Source: AP-15 sp963789025
GTDB lineage: Bacteria > Pseudomonadota > Alphaproteobacteria > ATCC43930 > CGMCC-115725
Direction: 5' to 3'
Assembly: GCA_963789025.1 (NCBI GenBank)
Contig: CAWBIT010000004.1
Span: forward strand, 62,001-126,000
Length of the DNA: 64,000 nucleotides
Both the position numbers and the translations under genes were made by a program. Of this stretch, positions 33,750 to 41,704 are shown in pieces. The notes beneath the pieces are model-generated. The model was not told the DNA's origin. It did not search any database and was given only the letters and a program-made list of their open reading frames with translations. The number at the start of each line of letters is the position of its first letter. Position 1 is the first letter of the stretch.

Positions 33750-34128
33750 TCAAGCGGCGCGTGAATTCCGCGGCATGGAGCTTCACGAAGTCTGCCATGC
33801 TCGTCGGCGTCTCGCCGGTGAGCTTGAGGTAGTCCTCGCTCATCCGGTCATAGCGCCCCTGCTTGTGGAGTTCGGTCATTACCGTAAGGTGGTGGACGAC
33901 ATGCTCCGACAGGCCCGCCGCCCAAAGTTTTTCGCTCCACTCGGAAATTGGCGCGTCGCGATAGCGGATCGTCCGGCCGAGCGCCTCGGAGAAGATGCGC
34001 GCATAGTGGTCCAGGTCGACCAATTCAGGCCCGGTCAGATTGTAGATGTGACCGATGTGCGGCGCCGGGTCGTCGAGGATCGCCGCAATGGCGCGCGCGA
34101 CGTCGACCGATGAGACAGGCGAGGCAGG
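33750..34128 (-). pseudogene. NmrA-family NAD(P)-binding protein, C-terminal half
   Basis: Minus-strand residues PVSSVDVARAIAAILDDPAP, GHIYNLTGPELVDLDHYARI, FSEALGRTIRYRDAPISEWS and TPTSMADFVKLHAAEFTR are the C-terminal half of an NmrA-like sugar-epimerase-related oxidoreductase. The N-terminal dinucleotide-binding half is missing. Its upstream end (34128) abuts a GAF kinase fragment on the other strand. Past FTR the frame continues with unrelated residues to 33661. Confidence 0.75.
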
Positions 34129-35236
34129 GTCGTGCATGTCGCGGACATCCGCGCTGAACCGGACTACGCCGACGCCCAGCCCGAGACTGTAGCGGCCGGG
34201 CGACGTACCATCCTTGGGGTGCCGCTGCTGCGCGAGGGCGCTGTGCTCGGCACGATTGGTCTTGCGCGGACGCGGGTCGAGCCGTTCACCGAGCGGCAGA
34301 TCGAGCTGGTGCGGACCTTCGCCGATCAGGCGGTCATCGCGATCGAGAACGCGCGGCTGCTGACCGAATTGCGCGAATCATTGGAGCAGCAGCAGGCAAT
34401 CGCCGAGGTGCTCGGTGTCATCAACAGCTCACCGGGCGATCTCCAGCCGGTGTTCGACGTCGTGCTCGAAAAGGCACTGACGTTATGCGAGGGGGCATTC
34501 GGCTATCTCTGTTTGGTCGAGGAAGAAACCTCCCGCCGCGTCGCGTGGCGCAATCTGCCGGCTGGGTTTGTGGAATACTTCCGTGACCATGCGCCGAGCA
34601 CGAGGCCGGGGTCGCAACTCGGACGCATCGTCGCTGGAGAAGCGTTCACTCACGCGCTCGATCTGAAGGATGACGACATCTACAGATCGGGATCGCCGTT
34701 CCGCCTCGCGCTGGTCGATCTGGGCGGGGCGCGGACGCAGGTGCTGGTAGCGCTGCGCAAGGAAGACAAGCTGCTTGGTTACATCGGGATCTATCGCCAG
34801 GAGGTCCGAGCCTTTGCCGACAAGCAGATCGCGCTGTTGCAGAATTTCGCAGCACAGGCGGTCATCGCGATGGAAAACGCGCGGTTGCTCGGCGAATTGC
34901 AGGCCCGGACGCGCGACCTCGAAGAGTCGCTCGAATACCAGACCGCGACCAGCGAAGTGCTCAACGTCATCAGCCGCTCAACCGCCGATGTGCAACCGGT
35001 GCTGGACACAGTAATCGAGACGGCCGTGCGGCTTTGCGGCGCCGATAATGCGAATATCACGTTACGCGAGGGTGAGACCTACCGCTACGTGTCAGCTTTT
35101 GCAACGGACGCCGAGTTTTGGGCGGGCTTGCGCCAGCGAACCATTGTCGCCGGGCGAGACACCGTCGCCGGGCGAGTGGCTCTCGAAGGCAAGGTCGTGC
35201 ATATCGCGGACATCCTCACTGAGCCGGACCACTTAG
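34123..35236 (+). pseudogene. Multi-GAF histidine kinase, 5' piece (before IS5-type insertion)
   Basis: Begins inside a GAF domain (VVHVADIRAEPDYA, then RRTILGVPLLREGAVLGTIG), so the true N-terminus is gone. A complete second GAF domain follows (SPGDLQPVFDVVLEKALTLC ... NFAAQAVIAMENARLLGELQ), then most of a third (STADVQPVLDTVIETAVRLC to HIADILTEPDH). It is cut at 35236 by the insertion sequence; the same GAF domain resumes at 36546 (LVPEAVKAG) in frame once one copy of TTAG is removed. The parts 35237-36545 are foreign. The kinase would sense small ligands or redox state through its GAF domains. Confidence 0.85.
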
Positions 35237-36545
35237 CAGGATGCGGAAAAACTCAGTGCTTGTGTGTCGTTTTGTAGAGTTATCGTACAGAATTCTCGCC
35301 AGGGTTGTTGGAAACCACTAGCAAGCAGGTTTTTGTATCGATTTTGCCCGTTTCGCCCGGCCCGGGCGGATTCCGGGCATGGCTATGCCGCGGCCCCCAC
35401 CAGCCTGGGCAACCGGACGAGATTGTAGGCAGTGGCAGTCAGGGTGAACATCCAGCCGACGCGGGCAAGACCACGGTGACGGGTCTTGCGGAAGCCAGCC
35501 GCCGCCTTGGTCCAGCCAAACACCTCTTCAATGCGCTTGCGCACCCGGCCACTGACCGCATAGCCAGGATGGCGGGTCGTCCGTCGGTCGATCGCCGATC
35601 GCCGATTGGCGGTGTTCTGCGCCACGTGCGGCGTCACATTGAATTCCCGCAGATCGGCGACAAACTCGGCCACATCGTAGGCCTTGTCGGCGCCGAGCGT
35701 GATCCGGTGGTTGCCGGGACGGGCCGCCACCATCTCCAGCGCCGCCTCGCGCTCTGCCGTGCCGGTGGCCAGGGTCAGACGCGTGCCGACCACCAGAGCA
35801 TGCCGGTTCTCCATCAGAACGTGCCCCAGATAGGCGAGCTTGGCCGGCTGGCCCGGCCCTTTGCGATACAATCGCGCGTCGGGATCAGTGACCGAGGCGT
35901 GGGTCTCGTTGCTTCGCTTCTCGCCGTGGAAGTCCCGTTCCCCATTGCGGCCCGGCGCCGGCGGCTCGCCGCTGCCGTCCTTGGGGCGAAAGCTCTTCAT
36001 GCTGGCCCACGCCTCGATCAGGGTGCCGTCGACCGAGAAGTGGTCGTCCGACAGCAGGGTCTTGACCTGCTCCTGGTTCAGTACCGCGGCCATGAACTTG
36101 CTGGCAATGTCACCGTCGATCAGCCGCTCGCGGTTCTTGGTGAACACCGTAACGTCCCACACCACGGCATCCAGCGACAGCCCGACAAACCAGCGGAACA
36201 GCAGATTGTAGCCGAGTTGCTCCATCAGCTGCCGCTCCGAACGCACCGAATAGAAGGCCTGCAGCAGCAGCGCACGAAGCAGTTTCTCAGGGGGAATCGA
36301 CGGCCGTCCGAGCTTCGCGTACAACTTCTCGAATTCCCCCGTCAGTGCACCAAGCGCCTCGTCCACAATCTTTTGGATCGGCCGCAACGGATGATACAAC
36401 GGCACCCGCGCTTCGCAGCTCAAATAGCTGAACAGCGCCTCGCTCCTGAGATCCCCACCGCGCATCGGACGTCCCCCACATCTCGTCACGCGCTATGGAT
36501 TATACCCCAGATCTCGCTCCAATATGCGACTTTTTCCGCAACCTG
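35237..36545 (-). mobile_element. IS5-family insertion sequence, complete (about 1,309 bp)
   Basis: Ends CAGGATGCGGAAAAACTC at 35237 and, inverted, CAGGTTGCGGAAAAAGTC ending at 36545 (16 of 18 bases match). A 4-bp target duplication TTAG lies at 35233-35236 and 36546-36549, fitting the YTAR target of IS5-type elements. One intact transposase inside. Confidence 0.92.
35383..36465 (-). CDS. IS5-family transposase
   Basis: A 360-residue DDE transposase from ATG 36465 (GGGGGA 7 bases upstream). N-terminal LLRALLLQAFYSVRSERQLM and EQLGYNLLFRWFVGLSLDA are the IS5 DUF772 block. Catalytic residues lie in FSVDGTLIEAWASMKSF (Asp), ITLGADKAYDVAEFVADL (Asp) and RVRKRIEEVFGWTKAAAGFR (Glu). No frameshift; likely active. 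Confidence 0.95.
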   Translation of the reverse strand: MRGGDLRSEALFSYLSCEARVPLYHPLRPIQKIVDEALGALTGEFEKLYAKLGRPSIPPEKLLRALLLQAFYSVRSERQLMEQLGYNLLFRWFVGLSLDAVVWDVTVFTKNRERLIDGDIASKFMAAVLNQEQVKTLLSDDHFSVDGTLIEAWASMKSFRPKDGSGEPPAPGRNGERDFHGEKRSNETHASVTDPDARLYRKGPGQPAKLAYLGHVLMENRHALVVGTRLTLATGTAEREAALEMVAARPGNHRITLGADKAYDVAEFVADLREFNVTPHVAQNTANRRSAIDRRTTRHPGYAVSGRVRKRIEEVFGWTKAAAGFRKTRHRGLARVGWMFTLTATAYNLVRLPRLVGAAA

Positions 36546-39500
36546 TTAGTGCCCGAGGCTGTGAAGGCCGGGGTACGTACCGCACTTGGGGTGCCGCTCC
36601 TGCGCGACGGGGCCGTGCTCGGCACGATTGGTCTCGGGCGGAATCGAGTGGAACCATACACCGAGCGACAGATCGAGTTGGTGCGCACCTTTGCCGACCA
36701 GGCGGTCATCGCGATGGAGAACGCGCGGCTGCTCGGCGAATTGCAGGCCCGCACGCGCGACCTCGAAGAGTCGCTCGAATACGAGACCGCGACCAGCGAC
36801 GTGCTGGAGGTCATCGCCCGCTCGACCTCCGATGTGCAAGCAGTGCTGGACACAGTGGCTGAAACGGCCGCCCGGCTTTGCGGCGCCGATACCGGATTGA
36901 TCGCAATCCGCGAAGGCGAGGTCTACCGCCCTGTGTCGAGTTCGTACAGCGCAGCGGAGCCCGAGTATTGGGCGGCCTTGCGCCAGAGAACATTTGTCCC
37001 CGGTCGCGACAGCATCACCGGGCGGGTGGCGCTCGAAGGGAGGGTCGTGCAGATCGCGGACATGCTGGCTGATCCGGACTTCGCGGTGCCCGAAACTGTG
37101 AGAGCCGGACGCCGTACCAACCTTGGAGTGCCGCTGCTGCGCGAGGGAGCCGTCATCGGCACGATTAATCTGACACGGAAGCGGGTCGAGCCGTTCACCG
37201 AGCGGCAGATCGAGCTGGTGCGCACCTTCGCCGACCAGGCGGTCATCGCGATGGAAAATGCGCGGCTGCTCAGTGAATTGCAGGCGCGCACGCGCGACCT
37301 CGAAGAGTCGCTCGAATACCAGACCGCGACCAGCGACGTGCTCAACGTCATCAGCCGCTCGACCGCCGATGTGCAGCCGGTGCTGGACACAGTAGTCGAA
37401 ACGGCCGCCCGGCTTTGCGGCAGCGATACAGGAGCGATCTTAATACGCGAGGGCGAAGTCTACCGCTATGTGTCAGCCATTGCAGCGCAGGTAGCGGAAA
37501 CCGAGTATTGGGCGACCGTCCGCCAGCGAACAGTTGTCCCCGGTCGCAACAGCGTCGCAGCACGTGTGGCGCTGGAAGGTAGGGTCGTCCACATCGCGGA
37601 CATCCGCGCTGACCCAGACTATGCGCTGCCTGAAACTGTGGCATCCGGGCGCCGCACCATGCTTGGAGTGCCACTTCTGCGCGACAGCGAGCCGGTCGGC
37701 CTTATCGTGCTTGGCCGGAAGCGGGTCGAGCCATTCACCCCGCGCCAGATCGAGCTGGTGCGCACCTTTGCCGACCAGGCGGTCATTGCGATCGAAAACG
37801 CGCGGCTGTTGACCGAATTGCGCGAGTCGCTGGACCAGCAGACCGCGACAGCCGAGGTATTGCAGGTCATCAATTCCTCTCCCGGTGACCTCCAGCCGGT
37901 CTTCGAGGCGATATTGGAAAAGGCGCACACGCACAGCGGCGCGACGCGCGGCGTCTTGTATCTGTTCGACGGCGAGACCTTCCGCGGTGTCGCGATGCAG
38001 GGCCTCCCGCAGGACTGGGCCGAGCAGGTGCGGCGCGGGATCAGCGTTGGCCAGACCTCGCTCTTTGCGCCGCTCCTGGCTGGGGACCCCTTTGTCCACA
38101 TTGCCGATATGCGCCTGATCGACGATCCGGTCTGCCGCGCAGCCGCCGAGCACGGTGCGCGCACCAATCTTCTATTGCCCCTGCGTAAGGACGGCGCGCT
38201 GCTCGGCGTCATCGCCTGCACTCGAAGCGAGGTGCGGTCATTCTCGGCAAAAGAGATCGCATTCCTGGAAAACTTCGCGGCCCAGGCGGTCATTGCGATG
38301 GACAATGCCCGGCTGCTCGGCGAGATCCGCCAGCGGCAGGCCGAGTTGCGCGTTACCTTTGACAATATGGGCGACGGCGTCGCGATGTTCGACGCCGAGC
38401 AGCGGCTCGCGGCGTGGAACCGCAATTTCCAGCAGCTTCTCGATTTGCCCGACACTTGGCTGGCCGAGCGGCCGAGCCTTGCCGACTACATTCGCCACCT
38501 CGCGACGCATGGCGAGTACGGTGAGGTCGATGTCGAAGCCGAAGTGCGCCGGCTGATCGAAGCGGCGAGCCAACAATATTCGACCGAGCGCGTGCGCCCC
38601 GACGGCCGCGTCATCGAGGTGCGGGCGAACCCGGTGCCGGGCGGCGGGGTCGTCATCAACTACAGCGACATCACCGAGCCCAAGCGCGCCGAGGCCGAGA
38701 TCCGCGCGGCGCGCGACGCGGCCGAGGCCGCACTAGCGGATCTGCGTCGCGCCCAGGACCGGCTGATCCAGTCGGAAAAGATGGCCTCGCTCGGCCAATT
38801 GACCGCCGGCATCGCCCACGAGATCAAGAATCCGCTCAACTTCGTCAACAACTTTGCCGGTCTCTCGGTCGAATTGCTCGACGAACTGAAGGAGACCGCG
38901 GCACCGGCAATCGCCGGGTTGGCTGAGGACGAGCGCGCCGATGTCGACGAAATCGTCGCGATGCTGACCGGCAATCTCGAAAAGATCGCCGAGCACGGCC
39001 GGCGCGCCGACGGCATCGTCAAGAGCATGCTGGAGCACTCGCGCGGGGTCTCGGGCGAGCGCCGCGCGGTCGATCTCAATGCCCTGGTCGACGAGGCATT
39101 GAACCTCGCCTATCACGGCGCGCGCGCCCAGGATGCGGGGTTCAACATCACCTTGGAACGCGAGTTCGACCCCGCCGCCGCGCCGCTCGAGCTGGCGCCG
39201 CAGGAAATGACCCGCGTGTTCCTCAACCTGTTCGGCAACGGCTTTTATGCCGCCAACAGGCGCGCCTGCGGCGACGGCGAGGCCGGCTATCGCCCGACCC
39301 TCCAGGTGTCGACTCGCGATCAGGGCGAGGCGGTCGAAATCCGGGTGCGCGACAACGGCACCGGCATTCCGCCCGAAATCCGGGCAAAACTGTTTCAGCC
39401 GTTCTTCACGACCAAGCCGACCGGCGAAGGGACCGGTCTCGGGCTCTCGATCAGCTGGGACATCGTCACCCAGCAACACGGCGGCTCGATCCAGGTCGAC

Positions 39501-39575
39501 AGCCGCGAGGGCGAGTTCACCGAATTCACGATCCGCCTGCCGCGCAACGGTCAGACCGCAGGGAGCAGCGCATGA
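36495..39575 (+). CDS. Multi-GAF/PAS histidine kinase, 3' piece (reading frame opens in the IS end)
   Basis: The frame opens with ATG 36495 inside the insertion sequence and runs into the kinase from LVPEAVKAG. Domains: rest of a GAF, then three GAF domains (starts near 36795, 37335 and 37850), a PAS-7 type sensor (RVTFDNMGDGVAMFDAEQRL, about 38340-38670), a coiled linker, HisKA with SLGQLTAGIAHEIKNPLNFV (His codon 38817), and HATPase_c with VFLNLFGNGFYAANRRA (N box), VRDNGTGIPPEIRAKLFQPF (G1/F box) and GTGLGLSISWDIV (G2). All catalytic boxes are intact. Its stop overlaps the ATG of the next receiver gene (ATGA), so they are translated together. Whether the shortened protein is made depends on a promoter in the IS. 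Confidence 0.88.
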   Translation: MDYTPDLAPICDFFRNLLVPEAVKAGVRTALGVPLLRDGAVLGTIGLGRNRVEPYTERQIELVRTFADQAVIAMENARLLGELQARTRDLEESLEYETATSDVLEVIARSTSDVQAVLDTVAETAARLCGADTGLIAIREGEVYRPVSSSYSAAEPEYWAALRQRTFVPGRDSITGRVALEGRVVQIADMLADPDFAVPETVRAGRRTNLGVPLLREGAVIGTINLTRKRVEPFTERQIELVRTFADQAVIAMENARLLSELQARTRDLEESLEYQTATSDVLNVISRSTADVQPVLDTVVETAARLCGSDTGAILIREGEVYRYVSAIAAQVAETEYWATVRQRTVVPGRNSVAARVALEGRVVHIADIRADPDYALPETVASGRRTMLGVPLLRDSEPVGLIVLGRKRVEPFTPRQIELVRTFADQAVIAIENARLLTELRESLDQQTATAEVLQVINSSPGDLQPVFEAILEKAHTHSGATRGVLYLFDGETFRGVAMQGLPQDWAEQVRRGISVGQTSLFAPLLAGDPFVHIADMRLIDDPVCRAAAEHGARTNLLLPLRKDGALLGVIACTRSEVRSFSAKEIAFLENFAAQAVIAMDNARLLGEIRQRQAELRVTFDNMGDGVAMFDAEQRLAAWNRNFQQLLDLPDTWLAERPSLADYIRHLATHGEYGEVDVEAEVRRLIEAASQQYSTERVRPDGRVIEVRANPVPGGGVVINYSDITEPKRAEAEIRAARDAAEAALADLRRAQDRLIQSEKMASLGQLTAGIAHEIKNPLNFVNNFAGLSVELLDELKETAAPAIAGLAEDERADVDEIVAMLTGNLEKIAEHGRRADGIVKSMLEHSRGVSGERRAVDLNALVDEALNLAYHGARAQDAGFNITLEREFDPAAAPLELAPQEMTRVFLNLFGNGFYAANRRACGDGEAGYRPTLQVSTRDQGEAVEIRVRDNGTGIPPEIRAKLFQPFFTTKPTGEGTGLGLSISWDIVTQQHGGSIQVDSREGEFTEFTIRLPRNGQTAGSSA

Positions 39576-39961
39576 GCGTCAGCATCTTGGTTGTCGATGA
39601 CGAGACCGATGTCGCCGAACTGTTCCGTCAGCACTTTCGCCGCGAGGCGCGCCAAGGCACCTATGTCCTGCATTTCGCCTATTCGGGTGAGGAAGCACTC
39701 GACAAGCTTTGCACGGGCATCGAGCCGCGGCTGAGGGTAATCCTGTCGGACATAAACATGCCGGTCATGGACGGATTGGAGTTGCTGCGCCAGATCAAGA
39801 CGCGGCGGCCTGATCTGCCCGTAATGATGGTGACCGCCTATGGCGACGATGAGCGGCGACGCCTGGCCAGCGAGTATGGTGCGGCCGAATTCATCACGAA
39901 GCCGGTCGATTTCGATTTCCTGAAGACCCAGCTTCGCGATCTGTCCGACGCTGCGGACTGA
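39572..39961 (+). CDS. Single-domain response regulator
   Basis: A 129-residue CheY-like receiver. SILVVDDETDVAELFRQHF gives the acidic pocket, VILSDINMPVMDGLELLRQI the phospho-acceptor Asp60, VMMVTAYGDDE the conserved Thr, and AEFITKPVDFDFL the Lys. No output domain. It overlaps the upstream kinase by four bases (ATGA) and is its probable partner; it may pass the phosphate on or serve as a sink. Confidence 0.93.
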   Translation: MSVSILVVDDETDVAELFRQHFRREARQGTYVLHFAYSGEEALDKLCTGIEPRLRVILSDINMPVMDGLELLRQIKTRRPDLPVMMVTAYGDDERRRLASEYGAAEFITKPVDFDFLKTQLRDLSDAAD

Positions 39962-40314
39962 CGCGGGGACGGTTGAGTGGCTGCTGTCGGTTCGGTCAAG
40001 AGACCTTGGCCTGGAGGCCAGGCAATGAGCGAGACGCGCCGATACCTGCCGCTCGGCGTGCGGCCGGATAACTGGCAGGGTCGACCCTAAAGCTGCCGTT
40101 CGCCACCCAAGAGATATCGGCCGCCCGTGACCCATGTGACGGCGCCCCAGGCATCCGCACCGCACCTCGGTTACTTACCCGCTGCCTGCACTCCGGCGCG
40201 TGGTTTCGGACCGACCGACTTTTTCGCGAACATGGCGAGCTTTGAGTAGCGTATAATCCCCAGGATCTAACGAGACTGACAGCGACCACAGAGCACATTC
40301 GGAGTTGGGCGGGG
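39962..40314. other. No gene; contains a dispersed repeat
   Basis: Intergenic DNA. CTGTCGGTTCGGTCAAGAGA at 39984 and GAGCGAGACGCGCCGAT near 40030 recur at 50610-50668, where the intervening bases differ. The repeat covers about 39982-40045. The last 50 bases probably hold the promoter of the cyclase gene; no consensus is evident. Confidence 0.5.
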
Positions 40315-41358
40315 ATGGCGGATCCGGTCGTTTTGATCGTCGACGACAACGACGATAATCGCTTCACGCTATCGATGCGGCTCGAAGCCTGCGGTTACGA
40401 AAACATCGTGACCGCCGAGAACGGCCGCGAGGCGCTCGAAAAGATGCGGGAGCGCCCGGTCGATCTCGTCCTTCTCGACATCATGATGCCGGAACTCGAC
40501 GGCTATGGCGTGCTCGAGGAGCTGCGCACCGACACCGCGCTGCGCGATGTACCGGTGGTGATGATCTCGGCCATCGAGGACATCAACAGTGTCGTCCGTT
40601 GCATCGAGCTCGGCGCTACCGATTATCTGACCAAGCCCTTCAACCCGGTGCTGCTGAAGGCGCGGGTCGACAACTGCATCGAAAAGGCGCGCTACAAGGC
40701 GCAAGAGGCCGCGCATCTCGCGCGCATCGAAAGCGAAAAGCGGCGCGCCGACGAGCTCCTGACCACGGTGTTGCCGCGCTCGATCGCCCGCGCTCTGAAG
40801 CTCAACAGCCGGCTCGCACCACAACGTTACGAAGACGTGGCGGTGCTGTTCTGCGACGTCGTCGGGTTCACCGCCTATTCCGAAAAACATCCTCCGGAGA
40901 CCGTCTTTGCCGAGCTGGAGGCGCTGGTCGACCGGTTTGAGGAGATTGCGCAGGGGCACGGCCTCGAAAAGATCAAGACCGTGGGCGACGCCTTTATGGC
41001 AACGGCAAACCTGTTGTCGCCGCTCGACGAGCCGGTGCAGGCCGCGGTCGCCTGCGCACTCGACATGGTGGCGGCAGCTCAGACGGTTCGCGCCGATTGG
41101 GCGGTGCGCATCGGCATCGACTTCGGGCCGGTCTCCGCCGGCATCATGGGCAAGCGGCAATTCCAGTTCGATGTCTGGGGCGATACGGTGAACACCGCCG
41201 CACGGATCGAGGAATATGGCCGGCCCGGCAGCGTCAATGTCAGCGGCCGCGGCTGGCTGCAATTGCGCAATCGGGCGCAGGGCCGCTCGCTGGGGTTTGT
41301 CGACCTCAAGGGCAAGGAAAAGATCGAGGTGGTCGAGTGCGTCGGGCTGCGGGAATGA
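40315..41358 (+). CDS. Receiver-class III adenylate/guanylate cyclase
   Basis: A 347-residue protein. Residues 1-125 are a receiver (VVLIVDDNDDNRFTLSMRLE, LVLLDIMMPELDGYGVLEEL with Asp55, ATDYLTKPFNPVLLKAR). A coiled linker (AHLARIESEKRRADELLTTV) leads to the cyclase domain from about residue 165: VAVLFCDVVGFTAYSEKHPP (first metal Asp181), LEKIKTVGDAFMATANLL (second metal Asp, substrate Lys) and QFDVWGDTVNTAARIEEYG (transition-state Asn/Arg). All catalytic residues are present. Phosphorylation of the receiver by a neighbouring kinase probably controls cAMP synthesis. GGGCGGGG precedes the ATG. Confidence 0.93.
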   Translation: MADPVVLIVDDNDDNRFTLSMRLEACGYENIVTAENGREALEKMRERPVDLVLLDIMMPELDGYGVLEELRTDTALRDVPVVMISAIEDINSVVRCIELGATDYLTKPFNPVLLKARVDNCIEKARYKAQEAAHLARIESEKRRADELLTTVLPRSIARALKLNSRLAPQRYEDVAVLFCDVVGFTAYSEKHPPETVFAELEALVDRFEEIAQGHGLEKIKTVGDAFMATANLLSPLDEPVQAAVACALDMVAAAQTVRADWAVRIGIDFGPVSAGIMGKRQFQFDVWGDTVNTAARIEEYGRPGSVNVSGRGWLQLRNRAQGRSLGFVDLKGKEKIEVVECVGLRE

Positions 41359-41440
41359 CGGCTCGCGAGCGCGGGAGCGTATCGTCGCGTGCAGCAGGAA
41401 GGCACGAATTGATGGTCACCCCCACCGGCATTGAGCCACT

Positions 41441-41476
41441 CACCCCCACCCCTGCCCTCCCCCTTCAAGGGGGAGG
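41441..41476. repeat. Rhizobial palindromic repeat (REP/RPE-like), copy 1
   Basis: CCCTCCCCCTTCAAGGGGGA GGG hairpin preceded by CACCCCCACCCCTG. Perfect CCCTCCCCCTT/AAGGGGGAGGG stem. Confidence 0.7.
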
Positions 41477-41619
41477 GAGTCAAAGACGGGGAGGGCTGGA
41501 AGCCACACCGGATGATCCTACCGATCCCGCGCAGCTGATTGCCGATCTGCAGTGTCAGCTTGCTGAATGCAGCGCCGAGCGCGACCAGGCACGCGAATAC
41601 CAGACCGCGACCCGCCTTA

Positions 41620-41662
41620 CACACCCTCCCCCTCGATGGGGGAGGGTCGGGGTGGGGGTGAC
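41620..41662. repeat. Rhizobial palindromic repeat, copy 2
   Basis: ACCCTCCCCCTCGATGGGGG followed by AGGGTCGGGGTGGGGGTG. Stem ACCCTCCCCC/GGGGGAGGGT; the GTCGGGGTGGGGGTG flank is the inverse of the CACCCCCACCCCTG flank of copy 1. Confidence 0.7.
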
Positions 41663-41704
41663 CGATCGACGAGCGGTGGGGGTGGTGATGCCGAGGACCG
41701 ATCC

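Noticed and set aside
35305..36549. 414-residue plus-strand frame across the IS5 element
   Set aside because: Antisense to an intact IS5 transposase; Arg/Gly/Leu-rich mirror composition.
41567..41704. Upstream extension of the giant kinase to 41567
   Set aside because: The extra residues are translation of a palindromic repeat (PSMGEGRGGG); ATG 41705 is a better start, though unproven.
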